Source of the DNA: a bacterium
Lineage (GTDB): Bacteria > Hinthialibacterota > Hinthialibacteria > H5-UNCL2
Length of the DNA: 64,000 bases
Direction: 5' to 3'
Assembly (NCBI GenBank): GCA_015075175.1
Contig: JABTUV010000017.1
Location: 1 to 64,000 of the forward strand
Shown here piece by piece: positions 26,793 to 35,549 of this stretch (positions are counted from its first letter, which is position 1; every line of letters starts with the position of its first letter). The translations under genes and the position numbers were made by a program. Under the pieces are notes generated by a model. It did not search any database, was not told the origin of the DNA, and was given only the letters and a program-made list of their open reading frames with translations.

Positions 26793-28354
26793 GGGGCGGG
26801 CTCCGGGTTTGGGTGCTTGAGATACCGCGACAGATCAAACGAAAAAACCTCTCCGTATCCGTTGAGGATCAGGACGCGCATGATTTCCGGTATCACAACG
26901 AAGTCCACGCAATCGCCGCGCCGCACGCGCACGGAGAGATCGCCGTAAGCGATGGGAAAATTAGGGTCAGCGCCTATTTTTTCAGGCGAAACCGTCGACA
27001 GGCGTGAGTTTCTACTGAAAAGACAGGCGCTGACCCCAATTTTCCCCACGCCGTGCAGGCCGCCCCAGGCGTCCAGCCAGACCAGATCGTCCTCCCAGGC
27101 GCGCAAGGCGACCGCGTCGTCGTCGGGTGCTGGAAATGCGTGGCGCTGGAAGCGCAGCGTCCTCTCCGCGTGGGGCGAGGCGTGGAGAACGCCGTGCCGG
27201 TCCAATACCACGAACGTCACGGCGGGCGGGTCGGATCCCTCGACCAAGCCGCGCGCCTGGTCGTCGAAGGGAAAGAGCGGCGGCGCCACTTGGGTGAAGG
27301 TCGTCCCCGCATCGATGCGGTACACGGCGCCGCCCCCTGACAAGACATACGGTTGCGGATGACCGTGTGAATCAAACGACAGGTCGACGGCGCGGCCCAG
27401 TCCGTACTTGACTTCGCCGGTGCAAGCGTAGGGGGAAGCCGCGCCGAAGTAGCGCATCTCGCCGCGCGCAAAGAGGCAGAGGAAGCCCGCGCCGTCGGGC
27501 GTCGCGCGCACGCGGCAGGCGGGCCCCAGCGCGCCCGAAAAGACGTGCAACCGCCGTCCGCTCCCGTTGATGAGCAGGAGTTCGCCGTGCTCGCGCAGGA
27601 CCGCCAACTCGTCGCGCGCCCGACTGTAGTCGAGGCTCACGGCGCGGTTCTCAGGACGGATTTTCAAGTCTTCGCCCAGGAGCGCGAACTGCGCCAGCAC
27701 GTGGTGCTTCAACAGGTCGTCCGCCAGGCAGGCTTCACGCAACACGTCGGCCCCGGCGTCGCGCAGCGGCGAGAGGCGTTGCGCAGCCTCCATCCAGGGA
27801 AGGGACAGGCGCCCATCTTGAAGCAAGAGCTCGGACCCGTCGCGGGCCGGGCGCGCAAAATCGGCGACTGTCCCCAGGGGGCGCGTGGGATGCCGCAATT
27901 GCACGCGCGCCAGAAGGTCGCCCTGGCCTGCCGCATAGTAGAAAGCTAGGGCCGAGATCGACTGCGCCGCCACAGCAAGAAGGATGACGCCGGACAAAGC
28001 CCATCGCGGCAACGCCACGACCGGCCCGCGACAAGACATGAACGCAAGAAGAAAAACGGCCGTCTGGACCGTCCCAACCAGCGGCGCGGAGTGGGAAACG
28101 TATTGAACCACGAGTTCGCCCGCCGCCCAGGCCGCCCCGCACGAGAGCAGGACGCGCGTCCATGCGCCCTTTAGAATACTTAAGGGTGGCACCCGGAGTG
28201 TGAGGAGGAAGAGGGCCAGCGTGCCGGCGACGGCGGCCTGCCGAAAGCTGCCGAGGGCCATGATATAGAGCAACAGCAGCCACGCGGACGCCACTGGATG
28301 CGGCCCGCCTCGCAAGCGGGGGAAAAGACGCTTGCGATCTTCATTCACGTTCAT
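26789..28354 (-). CDS. membrane protein with C-terminal propeller-like domain, carrying two in-frame repeat insertions
   Basis: A 521-residue protein. Residues 20-150 contain about five hydrophobic helices, and residues 200-520 form a soluble region of recurring short motifs (VLDRHGVLHA, WLDAWGGLHG, ILNGYGEVFSF) like blades of a beta-propeller. The C-terminal half resembles that of the protein at 40584-42930. Two palindromic repeats from different families sit in frame. 27808-27882 encodes a segment beginning VADFARPARDGSELL; 26953-27047 encodes one beginning KIGVSACLFSRNSRL. The ATG at 28354 is preferred over an upstream TTG. Translationally coupled to the ligase-like gene, it may help assemble a surface polysaccharide, but no function is established. 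Confidence 0.65.
   Translation of the reverse strand: MNVNEDRKRLFPRLRGGPHPVASAWLLLLYIMALGSFRQAAVAGTLALFLLTLRVPPLSILKGAWTRVLLSCGAAWAAGELVVQYVSHSAPLVGTVQTAVFLLAFMSCRGPVVALPRWALSGVILLAVAAQSISALAFYYAAGQGDLLARVQLRHPTRPLGTVADFARPARDGSELLLQDGRLSLPWMEAAQRLSPLRDAGADVLREACLADDLLKHHVLAQFALLGEDLKIRPENRAVSLDYSRARDELAVLREHGELLLINGSGRRLHVFSGALGPACRVRATPDGAGFLCLFARGEMRYFGAASPYACTGEVKYGLGRAVDLSFDSHGHPQPYVLSGGGAVYRIDAGTTFTQVAPPLFPFDDQARGLVEGSDPPAVTFVVLDRHGVLHASPHAERTLRFQRHAFPAPDDDAVALRAWEDDLVWLDAWGGLHGVGKIGVSACLFSRNSRLSTVSPEKIGADPNFPIAYGDLSVRVRRGDCVDFVVIPEIMRVLILNGYGEVFSFDLSRYLKHPNPEPAP
26953..27047. repeat. in-frame AAAATTGGGGTCAGCGCC palindromic repeat
   Basis: GAAAATTAGGGTCAGCGCC on the left and GGCGCTGACCCCAATTTTC on the right form long inverted ends around a 50-bp centre. 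The unit lies inside the CDS at 26789-28354 and does not interrupt it. Related sequences in other genomes often accompany REP-associated Y1 transposases (established for that class in general; no transposase is present here). Confidence 0.75.
27808..27882. repeat. in-frame 75-bp GGGACAG...CTGTCCC repeat inside a CDS
   Basis: The unit begins GGGACAGGCGCCCATCTTGA and ends AATCGGCGACTGTCCCC. It is the same family as 6306-6380 and 21990-22067, which are intergenic. Here it lies inside the gene at 26789-28354 and is read through in frame. Confidence 0.8.
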
Positions 28355-28420
28355 GCCCCGCAACCATGCCTGCGCATTTGTCCCTCATTCAAGCTGCCAT
28401 CGGCGCCTTCCCCCTCACCC

Positions 28421-28576
28421 GGCGCTCCGCGCCGACCTCTCCCCGAGGGAGAGGTGGAGAATGCGCTCCGCGCCGACCTCTCCCCGAGGGAGAGGTGGAG
28501 AATGCGCTCCGCGCCGACTTCTCCCTTAAGAGAGGTTGGATCCCCTCTCCCTCGGGGAGAGGGTTAGGGTGAGGGG
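28421..28576. repeat. 41-nt tandem repeat ending in CCCTCTCC palindrome
   Basis: Unit GCGCTCCGCGCCGACCTCTC... of 41 nt occurs at 28422-28462 and 28463-28503, with a third divergent copy from 28504. The array ends in CCCTCTCCCTCGGGGAGAGG and GGGTTAGGGTGAGGGGG. Intergenic, between divergent genes. Confidence 0.8.
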
Positions 28577-28629
28577 GCGTGGCGAAGACCGCCCTACCCC
28601 CGCCTGCCGCGGTATGCTAAAACCAGCCC

Positions 28630-30276
28630 ATGCAGCGACGTCTTGCGCCCCTTCCCACGTTGCTCGTGCTCCTTTCCACCCTGGCGTATTACGCCTTCGT
28701 GGTCCATAACCTGTCGCTGGCTTACCTGGATTTCGGCGACGGCAACTATCTCTACATCAGCGCGCGCATGGCGGACGGCGCGGCCCTCTACTCGGAGATC
28801 CTCTCGCCCCAGCCGCCCTTGCATCTGTGGGCGGGAGCAGGCATTTTCAAGCTGACTTCCGCGCCGCTGCCGGGGCTTTGGATCGCGCGCTTCTATACCG
28901 CCACGCTGCACGTGCTCACGGCGGCCCTCGTCCTCTGCTGTTCGCTGTCGCTTTTCGGACGGCCGCGGGAAGCCGCCCTCGCCTATGCGCTGGCCTTGTT
29001 TCTGCCCATCGGCTTCTGGTGGACGCTGGGCTTCCAATCGGAGGCGACCGCGCTGCCGCTCCTGCTTCTGGCCTTCTACGGGCAACTGCGCGGCGGGCGC
29101 GGCTGGATGGCGGCCGGCGGCCTGGCCGCCGCCGGCGCGCTCCTCACCAACATGACGTGCCTGCCCTACGTGATCCTGCACAGCCTATCAGCCGCCAGCC
29201 TGCGCCGCAAGCACGCCCCCGCCTTCTTCCTGCCGCTTGTGGGCGTTTACGGAGGCGTGGCGGCGATCCTGCAATGGACCACCGGCGGCGCCTTCTTTAC
29301 CAACATCTGGAGGAACCAGGTCGGCAGCTTTCCTCCCAACCTGTGGGATTACGGCCCCGCCAAGCTGTTGGGCAACGGCATGGTCATCGTCGACCTGGAG
29401 GGCGCCTGGATTCTCCTGGCGCTGGGTGGGATGCTGGCGGCGACGCGCCTCTCCGTCGATCCAGACACGCCGCTCCTCGCCCAGCAGCCGGGTTTGCGGC
29501 GCTACGTGCTCTGGGTCGGCGTTTTGCATCTGGGCAGCATTCTCTTCATGCTCAAGGGCGGCACGGCCAATTATATCTTCATGATCGCCGAACCCATGGT
29601 CGCGCTGTTCGCGGCGCGCGCCGTCGGCCTCCTGGCCGGCGTCTGGAGGCGCACCATTCGCGACCTCCATCCGGCGGCCCTGGCGGCGCGCGCGCTCCTG
29701 GCCTTGACGCTGGCCTGCCTGCTCGTGGTTCCCACGTTTCGCCTGCACGCCGCCGTTTGGATGACGAATTGGAGGACGCCGCCCGCCTCGCAGACGCTCT
29801 CCGCGCTGTCCCGAATGGACCCCACCAACAGCCCCGAGCGCGAGGTGCGACGCGCGCTGGCGCTGGTCGAGAGCCACGCCCGCCCGGGCGATTTGATCCT
29901 GGCGCCGCCTTGGTACGCCTTCGCCTCCCGCACCCGACTGCCGGGGGACAACTGCGAGACCTATCTCATCGGCATCCGCTACGCCAACCTGCGCGCCGCG
30001 CTGGCTCAGAGTGGCGAGACGCTGTCCGCCGCCGTAACCCGTCTCGGCCCCGCCGCCTCCAGCTACGCCCGCGACGCGGTCCAACAGCTTGCGCCCGTGG
30101 TCGAGGCGTTGAACTCGCGCCAGGTCAAAGTCGTCTTCTGGCAGGTCGACCGCGGCCATCCCTTCTACGCCATTCCGGAACTGCGGCAGGCGCTGGAGGA
30201 GAATTATCAGCGCGTCCCCAACTTTGAACTCCAGAACGCCAACGAGCGGCTGGTCGCCTACCTGCCGCGTGACTGA
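28630..30276 (+). CDS. multi-spanning membrane protein, PMT/GT39-like
   Basis: A 548-residue protein with about ten hydrophobic helices in residues 1-385 and a soluble C-terminal portion. The first external loop contains LDFGDGNYLYISARMADG, an acidic stretch in the position where GT39-type lipid-linked glycosyltransferases have catalytic Asp/Glu. Later motifs are FWWTLGFQSEATALP and PGDLILAPPW. The role is probably glycan transfer at the periplasmic face, with substrate unknown. It begins the plus-strand polysaccharide run that continues with the O-antigen-ligase-like gene. No ribosome binding site is obvious before ATG 28630. Confidence 0.7.
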   Translation: MQRRLAPLPTLLVLLSTLAYYAFVVHNLSLAYLDFGDGNYLYISARMADGAALYSEILSPQPPLHLWAGAGIFKLTSAPLPGLWIARFYTATLHVLTAALVLCCSLSLFGRPREAALAYALALFLPIGFWWTLGFQSEATALPLLLLAFYGQLRGGRGWMAAGGLAAAGALLTNMTCLPYVILHSLSAASLRRKHAPAFFLPLVGVYGGVAAILQWTTGGAFFTNIWRNQVGSFPPNLWDYGPAKLLGNGMVIVDLEGAWILLALGGMLAATRLSVDPDTPLLAQQPGLRRYVLWVGVLHLGSILFMLKGGTANYIFMIAEPMVALFAARAVGLLAGVWRRTIRDLHPAALAARALLALTLACLLVVPTFRLHAAVWMTNWRTPPASQTLSALSRMDPTNSPEREVRRALALVESHARPGDLILAPPWYAFASRTRLPGDNCETYLIGIRYANLRAALAQSGETLSAAVTRLGPAASSYARDAVQQLAPVVEALNSRQVKVVFWQVDRGHPFYAIPELRQALEENYQRVPNFELQNANERLVAYLPRD

Positions 30277-30346
30277 ACGCGCCGAGAGACGCGCCCACGC
30301 AAGGCGGCGTTGACAGTCGCCGACCCCCTGATAGACTTGCGCGTCG

Positions 30347-31778
30347 ATGAATGCGCCCAACCGTTGTTCCTCTTCCGTCCACGAGCGCGCGGCGCCCCTG
30401 TCGGCCTCGCCCGCGTGGGTGTGGCTGCTCCTGGGCCTCTGCACGGCAGCGGGGGCCGTGCTGCCCTTTTTCTCACCTCCCATCGCGCTGGGGTTGGTGA
30501 TTCTCCTCGCCAGCGCCGTCGTCGCTTGTACGGCGCCTTCGCCCTTACGTCCTCCTCCTCGCCGGCCTGGCCTTCTCCGTTGAGATAAGAAACATCACCG
30601 GCGGCGGCCTGGGAGTCGTCCTGCCCACCGAGCCCCTGATCCCGCTGCTCTCCGGTCTGGCGTTGCTGATCCTCATTCTGCGGCGTAGCGTCGCCCTGCC
30701 GCGCACCCCCCTCTCCCTGGCCATCGGTTGCTACGTCCTGGCGATACTGGCGACCCTGCCCGACGCCGCCCATCCCCTGGTCTCGATCAAGGGCGTCGCC
30801 CGCGACCTGCTCTACATCCTGGCCGGCTACAACCTGTGCGTCTTTTTCATCACGACGCGGCGCAGGCTGCACGTTCTCCTGCTCGTCGTCCTGGCCGCGC
30901 ACGCGGTCCTGGCGGTTTACGGCCTCGCCACGCAACTGGCGGGCGAGGTGCGCATCTACGGCGAAGTCGCCGAGCCGTTTTTCGAGAACCACTGCATTTA
31001 CGCCGCGTTCATCGCGCTGTCGATGTCCGTGGTCCTCTCGTATCTGTTCGAGACGCGCACGCGCGGGCGGCTGCTCCTGTCCGGCGTGCTGGCGTTGTGG
31101 AGCGTGGCGGTCGCCCTCACTTTCGTGCGTGGCGCCTGGATTTCCCTCTGCGCCGTGGTCGTCTTCTATCTCTGGATGTACCGGCGGCAATTGTCGCCGC
31201 GCATGTTGTTCGTGTTGGTCGTCGCGGGAGCGGTCGTGGCCCTGGTCGCGGGAGGCTTGCAGCTCAAGTACCTCTTCGAGGAACGGCTGGCGCACGCGCT
31301 GGACACCGGCTACGTCACCAACCGCGACCGGCTGGACCGCTGGGGCGCGGCCGCAAGCATGTTTCTCGCCCATCCCCTCAACGGCGTCGGCTGGGCCGCC
31401 TATGCCGACGAGTATTTCCGCTACATCTACTTCCTGGACGCTTATTCGACCGACATCCGCATGGGCGCGCACAATCTCTACCTGGAGATCGCCGCGGAGA
31501 GCGGCATCATCGGCCTCGCCGCCTTCGCCGCGCTCATCGCCGTGTTCTACGGGCGCATGACGCGGCTGGCGCGGCGCCTGCCGCGCGGCGGCCCGCGCTG
31601 CCTGGCCATCGGTCTTGGCGGCGCCATGCTGAGCTACCTGGTCCATGCCTTTGTCAACAATCTCGGACCCAGCGACAAGATCGGTGTCAGCTTCTGGTTG
31701 CTTTTTGGGTTGCTGGCGGTAGTCGAGCGGCTCGCGGAGGAATCCCCCCCGGCCCCCCTTGTTAAGGGGGGAGTGTGA
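30347..31778 (+). CDS. O-antigen ligase/polymerase-like membrane protein, frameshifted
   Basis: The N-terminal frame starts at ATG 30347 with hydrophobic helices. After ILLASAVVA (about 30521-30527) it runs off into a stop at 30583, while the following helices continue in the neighbouring frame (RPYVLLLAGLAFSVEI ...) without interruption to the stop at 31776-31778. Together they give about 477 residues. The Wzy_C-type motif ALTFVRGAWISL and the histidine-containing GAHNLYLEIAAESG loop are intact. A one-base insertion or two-base deletion would explain the break. The last residues (PPAPLVKGGV) are encoded by a CCCCCTTGTTAAGGGGG repeat, whose right half also provides the ribosome binding site for the next gene. 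Confidence 0.8.
31745..31773. repeat. CCCCCTTGTTAAGGGGGG palindrome forming gene end and next ribosome binding site
   Basis: CCCCTTGTTAAGGGGGGAG lies at the 3' end of the ligase-like gene, codes for its last residues, and places AAGGGGGGAG 4 nt before the ATG of the following glycosyltransferase. Copies: 16901, 44448 (in a CDS), 47417, 53986, and a variant at 7675. Confidence 0.85.
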
Positions 31779-32974
31779 TGCGCGCGCTGGTGATCGACAA
31801 GACGGCGGTCCTGTCCGCCAACCATGAGCGCTTCGCCGCGCTGGCCGCCCAGCCTGGCGTGGAGCTGACGGTCCTGTCGCCCCGCGTCTGGATCGAACAC
31901 GGTCGCAGCATCGCCGCGGAAGTGACGGACGCGCCCAACTATCGCATTGTCCTCGGCCGCACGCTGGGACACGGGCGCTACGCGCGCGGTTGCTACCTGA
32001 CCGGACTCGGACGCGCCCTGCGCCTGGCCCGACCGGAGATCGTGCAACTGCTGGAGGAGCCTTACTCGTTCTTCGCCGCGCAGACGCTGCGCCAGTGCCG
32101 GCTGTGGGCGCCGCGCGCGAAAGTCCTCTTTTACACCTGGGAGAACATCTACCGCCCGTTCAAGTATCCGGCGCGCGTTTCGTGGCTGTACGCGCGCATC
32201 GACCGGCGCATGTACCGGCGCGCGGCGGGCGCCGTCTGCGCGACGGCGCAGGCGGAGCGCGTGCTGCGCCTGAAGGGATTCTCCGCTCCCACGGCCGTCA
32301 TCCCCTACGGCGTGCCGCAGGCGTTTTTCGACGCCGGGCAGGATGCGCCCCGCCCGCTGAACGGCGGCTCCTTCACCGTCGGCTACCTGGGCCGCTATCT
32401 GGCCATGAAAGGCGTCGAGGACCTCCTCTCAGCCTGCTCCGGCCTGCCCGAGGCGCGGCTCGAACTCTTTGGCGCCGGCGAAGACGAGACCATGCTCAAG
32501 AGCAAAGCGAGCCAACTCGGCCTCGGCGAGCGCGCCCGCTTCCATCCCCCCGCGCCGCCTGAGGACGTACCGGCCGTCCTCCGACGACTGGACGCCTTGG
32601 TTCTGCCTTCCCGCACCACCCACAACTGGAGCGAGCAACTGGGGCGCGTGCTCATCGAGGCCATGGCGGCGGGCGTGCCCGTGATCGCCGCCGACAGCGG
32701 CGCCATCCCGGAAGTGCTGGACGACGCGGGCCTACTCTATCCCGAGGGACAGGCGCAGCAACTGCGCGCGCGGCTGGCGCTCATCCAACGCGACGAGCCG
32801 GCCCGGCGCCATCTCGTCGAATTGGGCCGGCGGCGCGCGGCGGCGCGCTTCACCTGGCCCCGCTTCGCCGCCGACCTCTCCGCCTTCTGGCGCGACCTCC
32901 TCTCCGGCCGCGCGGCCGCGCCCGACCTCTCCGGGCATCGGACGCGCGCCCGCGGCCAGGCGGCCGACGCATGA
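31778..32974 (+). CDS. GT4-family glycosyltransferase
   Basis: Cytoplasmic retaining glycosyltransferase of GT-B fold, 398 residues. The C-terminal nucleotide-sugar domain shows VGYLGRYLAMKGVEDLL, ELFGAGEDE and the EX7E-type acidic motif in the segment IEAMAAGVPVIAADSGAIPE. The ATG at 31778 overlaps the stop of the preceding gene (TGATG). Its own stop overlaps the next start (ATGA), so it is part of a tightly coupled cluster. Donor and acceptor sugars are unknown; the neighbourhood indicates assembly of a surface polysaccharide repeat unit. Confidence 0.9.
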   Translation: MRALVIDKTAVLSANHERFAALAAQPGVELTVLSPRVWIEHGRSIAAEVTDAPNYRIVLGRTLGHGRYARGCYLTGLGRALRLARPEIVQLLEEPYSFFAAQTLRQCRLWAPRAKVLFYTWENIYRPFKYPARVSWLYARIDRRMYRRAAGAVCATAQAERVLRLKGFSAPTAVIPYGVPQAFFDAGQDAPRPLNGGSFTVGYLGRYLAMKGVEDLLSACSGLPEARLELFGAGEDETMLKSKASQLGLGERARFHPPAPPEDVPAVLRRLDALVLPSRTTHNWSEQLGRVLIEAMAAGVPVIAADSGAIPEVLDDAGLLYPEGQAQQLRARLALIQRDEPARRHLVELGRRRAAARFTWPRFAADLSAFWRDLLSGRAAAPDLSGHRTRARGQAADA

Positions 32975-34419
32975 GCCGCCCCCTGGACTCCCGCATCGTG
33001 CGCAACGCGGCCCTCATGTCCGCCGCCAACCTGCTCTGCAAGGCCATGCAACTGGCCTTCTTCATCGTCCTCATCAAATATCTGCCCTCCGACGTCTTCG
33101 GCGCCTTCAACACCTTCGGCGAGGCCGCCCTCATCATGGTCGTCGTCGCCGACATGGGCATCGACAACCTTCTGGTGCGCGAGGTCGCCCGGCGACGGCG
33201 CGATCCCTGGCCGTTGGTCAACAACCTCTTCGGCCTGCGACTCTCGCTGATCGCCGCCGGCGCTCTGGTGCTGGCGGGACTGCTCGCACTGATTCGCCCC
33301 GAGGGACAGAATCTGTATATCGGCCTGGCGGTCCTCTATGGCGTCCTCGTCTCGCTGCTGGCCTACGTGCGCGGGATTCTGCGCGCCTACGAGGCGATGG
33401 GGCGCGAGGCCATCCTGAACCTCGTCGACAAGGCGACGCACGCCACCCTGGGCGTGATCTTCGCCCTCTCCGGCCAAGGCGTCGCAGCCCTCCTCCTGGC
33501 CATGTGCATCGGCAGCACGCTGGCGCTCATTCTAGGCGGCGCCTGGGCGGTTTCGCTCTGCCGCACCTGTCTTTTGCCCCGCGCCCGCGACTGGAAGAGG
33601 CTGCTTCACGTCGTCTGGCCCTTCGCCCTCGTGGCCATGACCGTCGTGCTCCTGCACCGCCAGGATACCGTCATGATCTCCGCGCTTCGCGGCGACGCCG
33701 AGGCCGGACGCTACAACTACGGCTATCGCCTCCTGGAGGGTCTCTTTCTCGTTCCGCAGATTCTCTCGCTGGCCTGCTATCCGGCGTTCTCCCGCATGTA
33801 CCAGGAGGGCGTGGACCTGCGCGCGCGGCTCTTTCCCTTTCTCTCCATGCTGTGGACGCTGGCCGCGCCCATCGTGGTGGGCGGCGTGCTGCTGGCGCCC
33901 GGCATCCTGCGCCTCCTGGACGCGCAGGGCGCCGACAACGTCCTCCGCATCCTGCTCTTTTCCTATCCCTTCATCTGCGGCAACTTCATGGTGGGCACGG
34001 TCCTCGCCTCGGTGAACCTTCAGCACAGGAACAGCGCCGCCAGTGTGTCGGCGTTCCTGGCCAATACCGCGTTGAACCTGGCCCTCATCCCGCGTTACGG
34101 CGCGGAAGGCGCGGCCGTGGCGACCGTCGCCAGCCAGGCGCTCTATCTGGCGCTCATGCTCTACGTGTGCCGGGCGTGGTTCGCGGGTTGGTCGGCCGAC
34201 CTTGCCAGGTACGCAAAGTCGCTGGCCGTCGCGCTGGCGATGGGCGCGGTCGTACTCCTCACAGATCGGGCCGGCGTTCATACCTTGCTGTCGATTGCCG
34301 CCGGCGCGGGCAGCTACGGCCTCTTCGCGTGGTTGTCGGGTGTGGTTCGCGGACCGCAGCTGGTCTCCCTCTGGCAGCAGTTTCGCGGCGGCGCGCCGCT
34401 GCTGGAGGCGGACGAATGA
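32971..34419 (+). CDS. polysaccharide flippase (Wzx/MATE-like)
   Basis: Integral membrane transporter that moves lipid-linked oligosaccharide across the inner membrane. The 482-residue protein has about 12-14 hydrophobic helices. It begins with the family-typical NAALMSAANLLCKAMQLAFF and GAFNTFGEAAL segments, followed by ADMGIDNLLVREVARR. A long intracellular loop near YNYGYRLLEGLFLVPQ is also typical of RfbX/Wzx proteins. It is coupled by 4-nt overlaps on both sides to glycosyltransferase genes, supporting a Wzx/Wzy-type pathway with the ligase-like genes nearby. Confidence 0.9.
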   Translation: MSRPLDSRIVRNAALMSAANLLCKAMQLAFFIVLIKYLPSDVFGAFNTFGEAALIMVVVADMGIDNLLVREVARRRRDPWPLVNNLFGLRLSLIAAGALVLAGLLALIRPEGQNLYIGLAVLYGVLVSLLAYVRGILRAYEAMGREAILNLVDKATHATLGVIFALSGQGVAALLLAMCIGSTLALILGGAWAVSLCRTCLLPRARDWKRLLHVVWPFALVAMTVVLLHRQDTVMISALRGDAEAGRYNYGYRLLEGLFLVPQILSLACYPAFSRMYQEGVDLRARLFPFLSMLWTLAAPIVVGGVLLAPGILRLLDAQGADNVLRILLFSYPFICGNFMVGTVLASVNLQHRNSAASVSAFLANTALNLALIPRYGAEGAAVATVASQALYLALMLYVCRAWFAGWSADLARYAKSLAVALAMGAVVLLTDRAGVHTLLSIAAGAGSYGLFAWLSGVVRGPQLVSLWQQFRGGAPLLEADE

Positions 34420-35549
34420 GAGTCGCCGTGGACGCCCGCGCGCTCGCCGGCCCCAGAAGCGGGCTTTTCGTCTATACCGAGAGCATCCTCGCCGCCATGC
34501 AAAAGGCCGCGCCCGAGACCGAGTGGACGCTCTACTCGCACCGGCCCGTCCACGCCCCGGAGCTTTCGGGCGAAAGAGTCGTGCTGCGCTTTCCGGACAG
34601 CACGCTCCTGCGTCCCTCGTGGCTGCGCGCACGGCTCGTGCCGGCGTTGCGGCGGCGGCGACCCGACGTCTGGTTTTCGCCCCTCTCCGCCGCGCTCGCT
34701 GCCCGCGACTGCCCCTCCGTGGCGGTCGTGCACGACCTGGCCATGCTGCGCTTTCCCAAGATCATGCCCGCGCATTATCGCTGGAGCTGGACGCGCACGC
34801 TGGCGGCGGCCACGACCCGCGCCTCCCGCCTCATCGCCGTCTCGCAGTCCACGCGCCGCGACCTGGTCCAACTGCTGGGCGTTGACGACCGCCGCATCCG
34901 TGTGATTTACGAGGCCGCGGACGAGTGCTTCTTTCAACCGATGGCGCAAACGACCGTGGCGGAAACCCTCCAGGCGCTCTGCCGGCGTGAAGGCGCGGAG
35001 CTGTCCCCCGGCTACCTGCTCTATCCCGCGACCCTCGAGCCGCGCAAGAATCACCTTACGTTGCTTCGGGCGTACGTTGAACTCTGCATGGAGAAGAAGG
35101 CGCGACGGCCGCTCGTCCTCGTGGGCGGCAAGGGTTGGGGGGACAAGCGGAAGGTGCTTTCCATTTTGCGCGAGCCGCCGGATGGACCCGGGCTGCATTG
35201 GATTACCGGCGCGGACCGTGAAGAGCTGCGGGCTTTGTACGCGGGCGCGCGCATGATGGTGTTTCCGTCGCGCTACGAGGGCTTCGGGCTGCCCGTGGTC
35301 GAGGCCATGGCCGCGGGAGTACCCGTAGTCGCCTCCAACGTTTCCAGTCTGCCCGAAGTGCTGGGGGACGCGGGCCTCTTGCTGCCCGCCGACGACGTGA
35401 ATGCCTGGAAAACAGCCGTGCGCGACCTGCCCGACGACGACGCGCGCCTGGCGGCCATGCGGGAGGCGGGCCTGGCCCGCGCGCGCAACTTCAGCTGGGA
35501 CAAGGCCGCCGAGGCCACCCTCTCCCTCCTCCGCGAGGCCGCCCGGTGA
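34416..35549 (+). CDS. GT4-family glycosyltransferase
   Basis: A 377-residue GT-B glycosyltransferase. MRVAVDARALAGPRSG at the N-terminus is characteristic of mannosyltransferase-like GT4 enzymes. It is followed by VVHDLAMLRFP and the C-terminal YPATLEPRKNHLTLLRAY, GGKGWG and the PSRYEGFGLPVVEAMAAGVP acidic motif. The start overlaps the flippase stop (ATGA) and the end overlaps the GTG of the next gene. Large overlapping frames extending upstream are shadows of the flippase gene. Confidence 0.92.
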   Translation: MRVAVDARALAGPRSGLFVYTESILAAMQKAAPETEWTLYSHRPVHAPELSGERVVLRFPDSTLLRPSWLRARLVPALRRRRPDVWFSPLSAALAARDCPSVAVVHDLAMLRFPKIMPAHYRWSWTRTLAAATTRASRLIAVSQSTRRDLVQLLGVDDRRIRVIYEAADECFFQPMAQTTVAETLQALCRREGAELSPGYLLYPATLEPRKNHLTLLRAYVELCMEKKARRPLVLVGGKGWGDKRKVLSILREPPDGPGLHWITGADREELRALYAGARMMVFPSRYEGFGLPVVEAMAAGVPVVASNVSSLPEVLGDAGLLLPADDVNAWKTAVRDLPDDDARLAAMREAGLARARNFSWDKAAEATLSLLREAAR

